Below are positions 13,001-22,032 of a stretch of 29,594 nucleotides of DNA, piece by piece; the stretch's first letter is position 1, and each line of letters starts with the position of its first letter. Source of the stretch: Didymodactylos carnosus (Eukaryota > Rotifera > Eurotatoria > Philodinida > Philodinidae). The notes beneath the pieces were generated by a model. That model saw only the letters and a program-made list of their open reading frames with translations. It made no database searches and was not told the DNA's origin. The stretch covers positions 1,282 through 30,875 of the forward strand of contig CAJNOQ010001504.1 in the NCBI GenBank assembly GCA_905250885.1. Direction: 5' to 3'. Position numbers and translations under genes: made by a program.

Positions 13001-16000
13001 ATGTTACTCATTTTTTCATTGTTGACAGATGATATCATCAAGTGATAAATCAAGATCTTTTTTTGTCATCTCAATTTGTTGCTAATAAAAAATATCTTTC
13101 TACTTCCATCTAATCATAATGATATTTAATTAGATCGTCAAAACATAAATAGTTTATACAACGAGTGATCTATTTTGAACGTTTTGTCAAATTCACTCAC
13201 TCCCTCACTCACTAATCATTAATATATATCTTTCAAATATGTTTGTCAATGAAAACGCATTGTCTATTTGTCTAAAAATATAAAATCATTGTATCTATTA
13301 TGATTAGAAACACTACAGAAGGGATTTTACTACACTAATGTGTTATATTATGCTTTCCAGTTTATATAATCAAATATAGCAACATTTTCTTTTTTTTGTC
13401 ACAGATAATGTCGACTTAAATATCAAGTTTTCGATTCATTTCTCTCTCTTTTTGAATCATGAAAAACAAAAAAATAAACACAGATTTTTATTTTGACTTG
13501 TACTAATTAAAAACAATATATTCGAGATGATAGACAACAAAAATTATAAATTTATAATTAATCATTACAAAAAAACAACTACAAGACATGCTTTTGTTCT
13601 AGCAAATCAAATGTCATTCAAGTCAAATTATGACAAACTATACAATAATTCTCTCTATTTTTTTTTTGTAAGAAAAAAAGAAAAAAAAATGCATAAACTT
13701 ACGAAGGTACTTCTAACTTTAGAGGATAAATGTCTACCCATATTTATTATTATTAGTATTATAGTTGCTGCTGATGATCTCGCATTAAAGCGTGTGGCAC
13801 GATCGTGATTTATGCGTTATACTGAGTATGACTACTATAGATAGTATTTTGTTTTCTTCTCGCATTATGGAAGAGACAGAGAGAAAAAAACAAAAGAAAA
13901 ATTTCTCTGCATGTCTGAGTAAAAGAGTAAAACGAGTAGAAAAATAGTATAGTGCCTAAAAACTAATAACAGTTTTATCCTATCTGCTTTAGAATAGAGA
14001 AGATAAGAAAAAGAAATATTGTTATACGCAATCAGATTTTTTTTCACCTATATACATCCCATAAATATATTCTAACCAATTTCCGATAGAGGGAGAGAGA
14101 CAACAAATAAGTTCGATCTAAAGTAAAGCACGTATATTGTTGGCTTTCTCCATTTCCCAAAAGTGGAACAACTAAATGAACATTAGAAGATGAAGAAGAA
14201 TGAAAAAAAGGATATATATGAACTAATTTTTTTTGTGTGTGTGTGTATGTGCATATGTGCATTCCATACAAAGAAATGTTTGACAGATGTAAATATATAT
14301 ATATAAGATCTTTATGGATAAAGAAATAGAAAAAAAAGTTTTTTTTTTTCTTCTTGTCTTTGTTTGTTTTTCAGAAAAAGAAAAATAACATTGTTTCGTT
14401 CGTAAACAGGAAAAAGGGAAAACAGACATACATATATTAACTTCAATCGTTTCCAATACACTATTTTTTCTTACTATGCTTTCGAGCTATTATTCATTTA
14501 CAGTGATCACGGTTATCGGCTACGACAATGATATTGAACTCAAACAAAAAAAAATAATTAATGATAATTTAGTTTAAAAATGTTTGACCATATTTCAAGC
14601 ATCTTTCTTTTTCCAATCATTAAATATTAATAGGAAAAAATGATTCAAAATTTTTTTCTAAACATCAAACATTGACTTCAGTATATTTATTAAGTTATCT
14701 AAACATTTATTTTCATTAACATGAAACATTTATTGTATAGTGTCTGAGAAAACCAATGTTAAATTATGTTTGTTTTCCGAATTGTCGTCTAAAACATATA
14801 TAAATTTATTCATAGTGAATAAATTATGCTTTTATCTAAGCAAAATTTTGAGTACAATTTACTCTATTTGTGGTACTGTACGCGTTACGATGAATTTTTG
14901 TCTAAAATTAAACAATAGATTTTTTATTGATGATTTTGTAGCTAATTATGAACTCTAAACGACCAAAATAAATACTTTCGAACTTTATACCCTAAAAACA
15001 TTGAATAATTTCATTGTCTGCTACACACTACTTATAGTTTAAAAATAATAAAAAAAATCTGTTTCCTCAAAGTATTTGAACGATTTTTTCTTCTTCTTCT
15101 TCTTCATCTTCTTCTTCTTCGTCAAGATCATTCATGTAGTACTCTTCTGTAAGAGTGATGATGAATCGGGTTTATTTTACAATAAACACACATACATAAT
15201 GTGGGCTTTCTTCGAGCGATCATATGAGACAGAAGAATAAAACTTGATGTGGTAGTGTAAATCCTGTTCTTTCTACATCACCTTTCAATAGCAAAAAAAT
15301 ATAAAAATCATTCTAATTCTATTGCTTTTTCTTTCTTTTCTCTTTTTTTTTTATGTCATTTACAGTCGACCAGTATATGAAATGAACGGTCTTTTCTCTT
15401 TACTTTTTCTTATAGAATGCTAGAACAATATTTGTAAATTTAGTATTCGGAACACAGCTACAATCATCTTTATTCACAAAGTGATTTTAGCGTAAATATG
15501 CGTATAGAAATACTAATCAATCAAAACAAAAAACAATAAAAATTAGAGAAATAAATTTTGATTATAGTCATAACGAAGCACAATATAACGATTTTTACGT
15601 CAAAATCAACTTTAGTAATTTGAACTGTCCACAACAAAGTCTATTAGGGTCGAACGATTTGAAACTGTTAGAAAAACACACACACACACAATATCTCTTT
15701 TTTAATACAATAGTCAATAACAATGTTCACCAGAAATGGGGTCAAACAGTGTTAAAATCGATCGACCATAAACATTTTGAACTTTAAACATCTGGAAAGT
15801 GATTTTCTTACGCTCATTATAGACGATAGTGACCAGTGGCATAAATTTGAATTGATTATATTTTTAATTGACATTTAGTTTGAAGTAGAGACATGAAACA
15901 TTTAATCAAATGAAGTTTTTTTCTATATGCCAAATATAACAAAATCGAGAGTGTCCAAGGCAAAAGAGAAGAATTTTTGTTAAAAACGCAATGGATACAT

Positions 16001-19000
16001 TGTTTAGACGACAAAACTTTTACAACTCGTTGAGTTTTCATTCAATATGTATTGTATTTTTATAGTTAAGGAATACCATAAGTGAGTAAAGTTTAATGAT
16101 AAAATAATTTGTAAAAATGTAATGTGTTTGCCTTACCACAGTCATTGTTATAAATTTAAAATTGGATAATTAAATGCAATCGGTATATGGGCGACCATAG
16201 TTCATCATCATCATTCAATTATCTTATGCATATGAGTTTAAAAAGTTATAAAAAAAATGTACAACTATTCTCAGTAAATTATATACATTGGGAGAAAAAA
16301 GAAAGCCTTTTTGTGATGAGAACATTTACATTACTAAGATTAAAACCAGAAAATGAAGAAGAGAGAAAGAGAGGGAGCGAGAGAGAGACAGAGAGAAATA
16401 AAAAAATGAGACACCCTCTATACTCATATACATAAAATGTGGAAAAAACAAAATTCAATTGATATAAAGAAAATGAGAAAAAAAAGAAGTATTGTTTAAA
16501 GTCAAAACGAAAGAGAAAAAACTTTTAGTTTTTCCTTCTTGTTGTATGAACGTTTTTTTTTTCTTCTCTTTTACAATCGTTCAACCAACATTTTACCGTA
16601 AGAAGAAAAAAGACATCATATATATCTTGTTCGATTTATAAAAAGACTGTTTTTCTATTTAAACGAAAAAAAAAAAAGGAAAACCTTATGGCCTTTAGTT
16701 TATTCTAATGAATCAAATATAGACAATTTATTTTCAACAACTCAAATTCTCGAGAACATTTATGCAACGTGTGCATGCAAAAAAATAACAGGAACCATAA
16801 ACGATGAAGAAAAGGAGAAAGTAAGGCATAATGTTCTTTTTTCAAACATCTACAAATACTTGTCGATTTCAATTGGAATCAATAATGATGCCAATTTTGA
16901 ATTAAAAACTACATTTGTGAAGTTTTATAAAAATTCTCAAATTACTATCATCGCAATTACAAACAAAGTTTCTAATACTCTAGTTTTTCTGTAAGCTACT
17001 AGAGAGAACATTTAATGCAAAACAAATTTTGTCATAGGGGTTCAATTGACTGAAAAAATTTGTAGTTTATTCCGACAGTTCTGTTAGAAAACGAGTATTA
17101 CTTGATCTTCAGTGTGTGACGGCTGTTTTTCCATTTTTGCATGAAAGTAGCCTGAAATGAGTTCTCAGAAGTCCTTGGATACCAATCGTTATAATTTTAG
17201 GATATATACTGCCACTTCAAAACTACGACAGATCAATGATCAAGCAGCTCCTATCTTTCTAGATTGTTTTATGTGAAATAGTATTAGAATAAAAATAAAA
17301 AGAATTTAAAATTTTTTTCTTAGTACTTTTCTGTTTTTCTTTTTTTTCATTTATTCAATGTACAAATATTTAGTTTACAACGCACAAATTGCTTTCACTT
17401 TTGTTTCTATTCGTTATTGTTTCATTTGAACATATAGTAGGTGTCACGGTAGTTAACTAAAGAAGTGACCAAATAATATTAAATAAGATTTGTGAGGTGG
17501 AGAAAAAAAAAGATTAACAGTGGCATTTCCAATGAACTTTACATAATACCAAACGCTTAAGAGTGAAGGTAACTTTTGACAAGAATAATTATATTATTTA
17601 AACTCTTTTATAGATTGAACTAAATATATTTCCAAAATATATGATACTTTCATTTTATGTTCTATAAATGTTATCAACAAGATCTTATCATCATATTCTA
17701 GCACACTAATCTAATCTTGATTCTTTTTGTAATGGAAAGAATTTTTTTAATTTCACTACTGAATCCAATTCCCTATTGAGAAACATTCAAAAATACATAA
17801 AATACTATACCACCTTTTTTTATCTTAATTGATCATTCTCTTGACTGAATAGTTCGAGATAGAGAGCGACAAAAGAGAACAGTATGTAGTACAGATGTCA
17901 CCAAATGTGACCATGATTGTTCCTGTCTCATTACTGCTATCTCTTCTTATGAGATTGCTAAGCTCAGATCATACGTCAATAAATTATAATAATATTATCC
18001 AGTAGTTTTGCTCTTTACGAATGACAGATAATTTTAAGTGCTTAAGAAAAGTGCATAGTTTCAAAAACAAAGATGAACTAGCACAAGATATTCAATTTAT
18101 ATGTTGATATTTGTGTTCTCATATTCTAGAGCTCTTGACATAATCTCGGATTATTTTTTTTCGGCTCGATTTGTGTACAGGTATTAAGCTACTTCCAGTA
18201 TAAGAATCTGGGTGCTCATAAACGTGTTGTATCGCAAGGATTTTCCCACATAAAATTGTACGATTTCTGCGTACCAGAAGTAATTTAATGTGACTCTTTT
18301 TTGCAAAAGCACATAGAAAAGTTGAAGAACCAGCTGGTGTAATGCAGAACACTATGAAAACCCATAAAATATTAGAAATGCGGTGATATACCATTAGAAT
18401 GTAAATTTATTGAAGCCTAAAATCTGCTCATTTCCTTTTTATTATAAATCTTTTATTAGTTTATTCCCATTTCACTACGAAGTTCAACCGTTCGTGAAAT
18501 GCCACGATAGGCTTTCACGGTCACTTATGTTAATCAGAAATGACGTATTCTTAAAAAAACGAGATTTTAGTAGTCAGCGTAACTAATATCTAGCACAAAT
18601 ACTAAAAGACAGCCATCTTTGTCAATAACATTTTCAAGACAAAATGGCGTCATTTTACACCTTTGATGTTTAGTAACTGCCGAGAAAAAGTTTTGTCCGA
18701 TGAGCATACGAATTCTGTGATCGTGGATTGGTCCGACCCGTAGACAAGCTTCCAAAAAAAGTTGGTCTGACTTGGTCCGTGATAATCTCTGGACTTTCAA
18801 CTTATTTACTGATACATATTACACGTAAAAATTTCTTTAAACAACGCCGGTGTTAATTCTGTATGAAAGATATCAAAGCAGTAGTCTAAAGAGATATCAT
18901 CAAGTGATAAATCAAGATCTTTTTTTGTCATCTCAATTTGTTGCTAATAAAAAATATCTTTCTACTTCCATCTAATCATAATGATATTTAATTAGATCGT

Positions 19001-22000
19001 CAAAACATAAATAGTTTATACAACGAGTGATCTATTTTGAACGTTTTGTCAAATTCACTCACTCCCTCACTCACTAATCATTAATATATATCTTTCAAAT
19101 ATGTTTGTCAATGAAAATGCTTATAAATTCTAAGAAAAATGGTATGTTAAAAAACCCATTGACCAAGGGTATAGTCGAGCTTTGTAAAGAAAAACTTTGT
19201 ATTCACCTGATACTGAGCACTTGTTCAGTTCTGTTTTGGATTTTCACAGAAAAGCTAGTCGATAAAATACACACTTTTACGTGAGTGACAAATATTGTGT
19301 TTGAAGCAGTGCTCCTAATTAGGTCAATTTTTGATGGCTCGGCACGGCCCAAGCCGGTCCAAAAAAAGTCGAAGCCCGCCCGAATCATCATACTAATCGG
19401 TTAGCCTGGTCCGGTCTGTCCGATAGTCTTTATTTGTCCGTTCGGCTCGAGTCCCACTGTAAATGTTTTTAGACTAAATTCAACTTTATTATAGCAAAAA
19501 CGTAGAAAAATCTCTTATCTAAAGCTTAGTTCAACAGCAATATCCGTTAATTAAGAAAATAGAAGCCTTTTTTTAACAACAGAAATCACTAGATAATACA
19601 AACATCGACTATTACTAGAAAATAACCAAATTTAACAGAAAATATGGAGAAAATTTGTAAAATTTCTCGGACCGGACTAGCCCGTCCGACTGAAATAAGT
19701 TTTTGGGATGGTTCGCCCGGTTCGAGAAAAAAATCAAGCGGCCCGAACTGATGTGGTCCGAGCGAGTCGATTCCGGGTTGGGCGGATCATCAGGAGCTCT
19801 GGTTTGGAGCATACATAATTTTAATGAGTAGTAAATACGCTGACTATACTTCTACTCTGTGCATAGTTTATTTCTTTTAGTTTTTACTAGTTTCATCTAA
19901 TCAGTGATACTTTAGTACGTTAATTATTCAAGAAAATAATGCGATGCTTAAAGGAGAAAAATGAATGAATAACATCAGAACTATCATCTTGGTTTGGTTA
20001 CAAATAGAAGAATTGTGAAAAAGAAAAAAAAAACTATTTTCTACTACATGTTCAAGTTCATTATCTTTTTTTCTTCGTATGAATATTTTTATCTTATTTT
20101 TAACATAATATGGTACCAAGAGTTCATCTTATGCACTATATAAACTCTGATGCCAGCCAATTGTATAATATACAGACAGATCTCAAACGATTGAGATATT
20201 GGATTTTGAAAAAAATTTGACAAAGATTAAAGTTTTTTGGTGATAAAACTAATGTAACACACTCTGTTTATACTATACAAAATTTGCATACAACTATAAA
20301 TGAGTAGAGATTATTTAATTATTGTTTAATTTTTTTTTTTTTTAAGTAATCTATAATTACACATACTAGTAGAATGAAAAAATATTTTTTTCTTTCTTTC
20401 GGATTTTATTCTATTTTTTCTAGAAACATTTCAATAATAATATGATAACAATAAAGAGAATAAATGAATGGTGAAGACTTTATCTGTCGATATGTTATGT
20501 TCACAAGAGTTAGAACATGTTGTAAAGAGGAAAAAGAATATTGGGGTTAAAACGAAACATTTTTTGTTTTTCTTCTCGAGTTAATCAAGGTCATTCAATT
20601 AATATAGCATGCACTAAAGAAGACGAAACGAGGTAATGACAAAAAAAAATAATTATCGAAAAGAAATTATTTCAACTAAAATATGAATTTATTTTAAGTT
20701 ATTATTCTAGATACTTGAATTATTTATTCTCTATAGTATACAATAAAAAAAAGTTATTTTCGCCAAAACAAAGCCAAAATAAGAAGAAGAAGAAGAAGAA
20801 GAAATTAACTAGTTCAATAAAACTCTAGTTTGTTTTCTATGAAAACACAATGTATAATCAAATCTATTATTGAGTATAAGAATTGAGAGAGAAGAATAAG
20901 CTTGAACTTCGAGATGTAAATGTGCGCAAAAAAAAATAGACACGTTTGACCTTTTATAAAAGAAAGCAATATTTGTTGGTTAATTAACTAAACGCATTTA
21001 AAATGTAATAGATCATCAATTATTTTAAACAAGAACATAATATATTGACTTGATTGAACTGATGTGTGTGTTTTTTGAATTACATCATGTTTTATATACA
21101 AATAAATAGTCTAAAATTGCTGTGCTAGATTGAAGAAGAAAAAAAAACTGAAAAATATTTTATGTTCGTAAAAATAAAAATCTTCTCATATTAGAATAGA
21201 TGAGTTTTAAACATTAATCAGAAAAAGAAGAAGAAGAAGCAGAAAAAAAAGTGTTTAATTTAATTCTTAAACCAATAAAAACTAAAAACATTCGAGACGA
21301 TATATTGGAGTAAAACGTTGACTTTATTCAATCATTGAGATTGAAGCTTAGAATGAACACACTAAGACGAACGGAACAAAGAACCGATAAATTTTTATCG
21401 TTTTTTTTTTTTATCAATCCTATTAAATGAACTCTAAAACACATTTTCGATCGAGATAAAATTAAACCTTCGATTCTCAACAATTAATGTTTATTATTAA
21501 CTGTAAGATATTTTAATATGCTTTTTTTAGTGCTCTCTCTCTCTCTCTTTCATCATGTTTTCATATGAACAATTTTCTTACTTGTAAAAAATAAAATGAC
21601 ATTAAAAAAAAATGTTTTCCTGAAAACGAGTATTATTAAATTATTCTTTTAAAAAAAATAAATTTAATTTAAATAAAGTTAACAAGTCAGAATGTGTTGA
21701 AGAATAAAAATATATTAAATCATGTTAAAAAACACAATATTAAAAATTCTCGTCATCATCTCTTAATCGATTTTTATTTATTCTTAATTCAAAAGAGAAC
21801 ATATTTGATTATCATTATATAGAATTCACTTTCGATTTTATCTCTCTATTAATCAATAAAAACAACAAAATAAAAAGTGAAGAAAATAAAAAAATAAAAA
21901 AACGTAATTTTAATGACATACTTGAGCTGATATATTTTGTTGTTGTTGTTGTTCTGATGGTAATTTGATACTAGATGGTCTAAATGGTTTAGTTAACGGA

Positions 22001-22032
22001 ATTGTTTGTATATCAATAATTGTGTCCGACAT
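869..22032 (-). CDS. ank: Ankyrin, full-length spliced gene (24 ANK repeats, ZU5-ZU5-UPA, death domain)
   Basis: This is a spliced gene for a membrane-skeleton adaptor. In the family the ANK repeats bind channels, transporters and adhesion proteins, ZU5-N binds beta-spectrin, and the protein sits at the inner face of the plasma membrane. I joined 30 coding exons with GT..AG borders; every phase matches and the total is 4881 nt (1626 residues plus stop at 1049-1051). Approximate residues: N-terminal head 1-37, ANK repeats 38-820, acidic linker 820-992, ZU5-N 993-1120, ZU5-C 1145-1296, UPA 1297-1480, death domain 1504-1590, then the tail. A spliced tail ending at 869 gives 1645 residues. Many single-repeat exons are exactly 99 nt in phase 0, as expected of ankyrin genes. 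There is no giant exon between UPA and the death domain. Family assignment is very secure. Exact isoforms and first exon are inferred. Confidence 0.95.
1049..1605 (-). CDS. ank: Ankyrin exons 28-30: death domain and proximal C-terminus
   Basis: Exons are 1536-1605, 1290-1481 and 1049-1227 (or donor at 1075 giving 1076-1227). The death domain runs from [19 protein letters not shown] through [19 protein letters not shown] to [11 protein letters not shown], aligning with human RMAIVADHLGLSWTELARELNFS and ALTSVLTKINRIDIV. After it comes [20 protein letters not shown]. If exon 30 is not spliced further, the protein ends [10 protein letters not shown] at TAG 1049-1051. A GTAGGA donor two codons after ESHG (after GRR) permits splicing to the tail exon at 1007. 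Intron 1482-1535 is 54 nt and fully open in frame. Confidence 0.92.
1868..1879 (-). CDS. ank: Candidate 12-nt microexon between UPA and death domain (DFLE)
   Basis: GAT TTC CTC GAA is flanked by an excellent acceptor (TTTCCTCTTTCTCTAG) and a donor GTAAGG, and lies within the 571-nt phase-0 intron between PSYDK and NEERLRAIH. Inclusion adds four residues in frame and splits the intron into 297 and 262 nt. This junction is where vertebrate and fly ankyrins insert their large alternative exons, so alternative splicing here is plausible. It could also be constitutive. Expression is not shown by sequence alone. Confidence 0.5.
2177..2790 (-). CDS. ank: Ankyrin exons 26-27: UPA domain
   Basis: Exons are 2562-2790 and 2177-2500. 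Motifs are [48 protein letters not shown], then [12 protein letters not shown] and [17 protein letters not shown], ending [12 protein letters not shown]. The last residues match the conserved CNLNI-LP end of UPA. I placed the first donor at GTACAT, where the join [14 protein letters not shown] matches human IEV-LEGKPIYVD. A non-conserved insert rich in Ser/Thr/Asn ([15 protein letters not shown]) precedes the final strand. Intron 2501-2561 is 61 nt. Confidence 0.93.
2846..3371 (-). CDS. ank: Ankyrin exon 25: ZU5-C domain
   Basis: A single 526-nt exon (phase 1 in, phase 2 out) encodes [13 protein letters not shown], then [81 protein letters not shown] and FTTTVSAR. These are the hallmarks of the second ZU5 module that packs against UPA in the ZU5-ZU5-UPA supramodule. 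A Ser/Gln-rich loop ([20 protein letters not shown]) replaces the Gly-rich loop of vertebrate forms. All expected core motifs are present. Confidence 0.95.
3443..3895 (-). CDS. ank: Ankyrin exons 23-24: ZU5-N (spectrin-binding) domain
   Basis: Exons are 3671-3895 and 3443-3603. The domain begins [20 protein letters not shown], almost identical to vertebrate ankyrins, and continues with [36 protein letters not shown] and [15 protein letters not shown]. In the family this ZU5 binds beta-spectrin. The DAR triplet, whose alteration in vertebrate ankyrin abolishes spectrin binding, is intact. The segment [22 protein letters not shown] is the variable helix before ZU5-C. Introns are 67 and 71 nt. 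Confidence 0.95.
4442..4462 (-). CDS. ank: Candidate 21-nt cassette exon just before ZU5-N
   Basis: A 21-nt segment lies between a T-rich acceptor ending TTATATAG and the donor GTAAGTTTTC, inside the phase-2 intron before ZU5. Included, it changes HG-G-FLVSF to HG-G-ERFQCRS-FLVSF and keeps frame. The donor is optimal. A competing CAG acceptor 13 nt further in would leave only 8 nt and break the frame. Use is inferred. Confidence 0.38.
4595..5803 (-). CDS. ank: Ankyrin exons 19-22: acidic linker between ANK repeats and ZU5
   Basis: Exons are 5743-5803, 5489-5677, 5126-5229 and 4595-4707, phases 1,1,0,2. The encoded linker is hydrophilic and acid-rich ([51 protein letters not shown]). It aligns only loosely with the vertebrate stretch that contains PEMLSDGEY. 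Low conservation is normal for this linker; the model rests on phase closure, good splice sites and an open frame. Introns 5230-5488 (259 nt), 4708-5125 (418 nt) and 3896-4594 (699 nt) are much longer than the gene's norm, and the last two contain candidate cassette exons. Confidence 0.8.
4881..4922 (-). CDS. ank: Candidate 42-nt cassette exon in the linker
   Basis: Between exons 21 and 22 (both phase 0 at this junction) a 42-nt stretch codes [14 protein letters not shown], with no stop. Its acceptor is CATGCCTTTAG and its donor GTATAAACG, the same donor class used after exons 9 and 14. Inclusion gives PSFSK-insert-DESDYP and adds a basic patch to an acidic linker. Use is inferred. A chance in-frame match is possible because TTTAG is common in this AT-rich sequence. 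Confidence 0.35.
5870..7382 (-). CDS. ank: Ankyrin exons 14-18: ANK repeats 12-24
   Basis: Exons are 6916-7382, 6756-6854, 6211-6702, 6054-6152 and 5870-5995. The large 467-nt and 492-nt exons each hold several repeats (12-16 and 18-22), as if introns were lost there, while repeats 17 and 23 keep 99-nt exons. Recognisable repeat cores include [57 protein letters not shown] and [14 protein letters not shown]. The capping repeat 24 is [20 protein letters not shown], followed by LKVVTE, the conserved end of the ankyrin solenoid. Repeat 21 departs from consensus ([16 protein letters not shown] instead of KSGLTPLHLAAQED). Introns are 53-61 nt. Confidence 0.95.
7447..9819 (-). CDS. ank: Ankyrin exons 8-13: ANK repeats 7-11 and start of 12
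   Basis: Exons are 9721-9819 (repeat 7, [14 protein letters not shown]), 8157-8255 (repeat 8, [14 protein letters not shown]), 7921-7955, 7770-7858 and 7635-7711 (repeats 9-10, [14 protein letters not shown] and [14 protein letters not shown]), and 7447-7573 (repeat 11, [14 protein letters not shown], plus the start of repeat 12). Phases run 0,0,2,1,0,1 and close perfectly. Repeats 9-10 are cut by two introns inside the repeats, unlike the 99-nt units around them. Two introns here are enlarged by insertions: 8256-9720 (1465 nt) and 7956-8156 (201 nt, mostly a hairpin). Other introns are 58-64 nt. Confidence 0.93.
8021..8103. repeat. Perfect 41-bp inverted repeat (83-nt hairpin) in an ankyrin intron
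   Basis: Arms 8021-8061 and 8063-8103 are exact reverse complements around a single G at 8062. The sequence includes ATTACAACAGCAGTCATAAT. It accounts for most of the excess length of intron 7956-8156 (201 nt against about 60). It looks like a tiny palindromic insertion, MITE-like or a snap-back duplication; perfect arms imply youth or gene conversion. Confidence 0.9.
8750..9338. mobile_element. Non-autonomous element with 10-bp terminal inverted repeats
   Basis: The segment is bounded by CATTAAGGGT (8750-8759) and its exact reverse complement ACCCTTAATG (9329-9338), inside the 1465-nt ankyrin intron 8256-9720. It is 589 bp, has no long ORF, and is richer in G and C than the surrounding intron. 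TTAA lies just inside both ends and could be part of the inverted repeat or a TTAA target duplication, as in piggyBac-type elements, though the GGG/CCC orientation is not the usual one. It looks like a MITE or an internally deleted DNA transposon. Confidence 0.5.
10083..10643. mobile_element. Foldback (long inverted repeat) element in ankyrin intron
   Basis: Two arms of about 265 bp, roughly 10083-10347 and 10378-10643, are imperfect reverse complements separated by about 30 bp. Matching blocks include TCTAGAAAACCACCATGAGC, the run from AGGCTCTTCTTGGATGA to TCACAGGTACATTTTGATAA, and ACATCAATTTCTGTAG. The open frame at 9961-10284 on the plus strand lies largely in the left arm and has no recognised product. 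The arms have diverged slightly, so the insertion is not brand new. I found no clear target-site duplication. Confidence 0.75.
11157..11183 (-). CDS. ank: 27-nt optional microexon between ANK repeats 6 and 7 (GGFVNCTTK)
   Basis: The exon is GGA GGA TTT GTC AAT TGT ACA ACA AAG, phase 0, between acceptor CTTCTCTTAG and donor GTTTGTC, inside the 1459-nt intron separating DLNYK (exon 7) from [10 protein letters not shown] (exon 8). Vertebrate ANK2 isoforms carry the insert MMVNRTTE at exactly this place (DVQSK / SGFTPLHIA). The shared pattern is VN-x-TT. Without the microexon the protein reads DLNYK-SGFTALH, the common form in other ankyrins, so I take it as a cassette exon. The splice sites and position are seen directly; use in mRNA is inferred. 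Confidence 0.65.
11279..12203 (-). CDS. ank: Ankyrin exons 2-7: ANK repeats 1-6
   Basis: Exons are 12117-12203, 12035-12049, 11869-11967, 11692-11790, 11531-11629 and 11279-11467, all phase 0. Repeat 1 ([19 protein letters not shown]) is split from the rest by a 15-nt microexon coding NTSNA. Repeats 2-4 each fill one 99-nt exon ([42 protein letters not shown]). Repeats 5 and 6 share a 189-nt exon ([28 protein letters not shown]). The match to vertebrate and fly ankyrins is nearly residue for residue. Introns are 62-78 nt. These repeats form the start of the membrane-binding solenoid. The donor after exon 6 is GTGTGT, less usual than the GTA-type donors elsewhere. Confidence 0.95.
12035..12049 (-). 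CDS. ank: 15-nt ankyrin microexon (NTSNA)
   Basis: Five codons, AAT ACA TCT AAC GCA, sit between acceptor TTTTTTTTAG and donor GTATG, with 67-nt introns on both sides. They supply the beta-hairpin residues between ANK repeats 1 and 2 (human: [16 protein letters not shown]; here [16 protein letters not shown]). Skipping it would keep frame but remove the repeat 1/2 loop, so it is probably constitutive. Confidence 0.9.
12204..13030 (-). other. Ankyrin intron 1, exon-2 proximal part
   Basis: AT-rich intron sequence with no conserved coding. The plus-strand open frame 12128-12433 overlaps exon 2 antisense and has no recognisable product. Confidence 0.7.
13031..13255 (+). repeat. Copy 1 of a 225-bp perfect direct repeat
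   Basis: This is identical, as read by eye, to 18893-19117 (offset 5862). It contains the phrase TCACTCACTCCCTCACTCAC. Similarity stops abruptly at both ends. Both copies lie in ankyrin intron 1. Confidence 0.9.
13703..13741 (-). CDS. ank: Candidate alternative first exon ([13 protein letters not shown])
   Basis: Within intron 1, an ATG with favourable context (A at -3, G at +4) opens 13 codons, [13 protein letters not shown], ending exactly at an optimal donor GTAAGT in phase 0. Joined to exon 2 it would give a short basic head before [14 protein letters not shown]. Vertebrate ANK genes swap short first exons at this same junction. Short ATG-to-donor runs occur by chance about one time in three in the right phase, so this is a candidate only. 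Confidence 0.35.
13742..18892 (-). other. Ankyrin intron 1, middle part
   Basis: About 5 kb of AT-rich, low-complexity DNA with T and A runs, an imperfect TTC tract at 15087-15120, and GA-rich stretches. Segments at 17030-17290 and 18100-18800 are less AT-rich and may be old repeat remnants. Minus-strand open frames there (18119-18394, 18567-18800) match no family I know. An ATG-ACT-GTG run ending at a GTAAGG donor (16137-16145) is a very weak first-exon candidate. Confidence 0.6.
15087..15120. repeat. (TTC)n microsatellite
   Basis: Eleven trinucleotide units with one ATC interruption. Confidence 0.93.
18893..19117 (+). repeat. Copy 2 of a 225-bp perfect direct repeat
   Basis: This is identical to 13031-13255, with unrelated flanks (GTCTAAAGA before, TGCTTATAAATTC after). 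It sits among repeat-like, more GC-rich DNA (18.4-19.8 kb), so it may be the derived copy. The lack of any differences suggests a very recent duplication or an assembly effect. Confidence 0.9.
19330..19800. repeat. GC-rich inverted repeat pair rich in CCGG/CCCG motifs
   Basis: Two GC-rich tracts, about 19330-19462 and 19668-19800, are built of degenerate GGTCCG / GGCCCG / CCGCCC motifs. They run in opposite orientations around an AT-rich centre. Outer ends share the imperfect match GTGCTCCTAAT / GAGCTCCTGAT. They stand out sharply from the surrounding very AT-rich intron. Small open frames on the minus strand here are by-products of the motif array. Confidence 0.55.
19801..21921 (-). other. 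Ankyrin intron 1, exon-1 proximal part
   Basis: AT-rich, with an AAG tract at 20781-20803, a CT run near 21533-21550 and many homopolymers. I see no exon or element. Confidence 0.65.
21922..22032 (-). CDS. ank: First coding exon of ankyrin (37-residue head)
   Basis: The exon starts ATG TCG GAC and encodes 37 residues beginning [10 protein letters not shown], with a run of five Gln, and ends ISAQ at a donor GTATGTC in phase 0. That phase matches exon 2, whose [14 protein letters not shown] is the standard start of the first ankyrin repeat. The head is not conserved across ankyrins, so it rests on the open frame, start and donor. A 3' splice site-like CATACTTAG lies 6 nt upstream of the ATG, and the frame is open back to it (AAA ATT ATG). 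The exon could therefore also be internal (21922-22038), follow a non-coding 5' exon, or receive a trans-spliced leader, a process known in rotifers and several other phyla. A 9718-nt intron separates it from exon 2. Confidence 0.7.

Noticed and set aside
16137-16145. MTV as another ankyrin first exon (donor GTAAGG)
   Set aside because: Three codons before a donor in the right phase is expected by chance in this much AT-rich DNA. Similar runs occur at 15.8 and 21.6 kb.
18119-18800. Open frames suggesting a decayed gene on the minus strand
   Set aside because: Composition is more protein-like than the surroundings, but I recognise no motif, so I left them as possible repeat remnants.
13031-19117. 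The 225-bp repeats as the two ends of an LTR-type element
   Set aside because: The interior has no recognisable element genes, the repeats lack the usual terminal dinucleotides, and no target duplication flanks them.
19680-19760. tRNA-like GGTTCGA strings
   Set aside because: They belong to the GC-rich motif array; no cloverleaf can be drawn.
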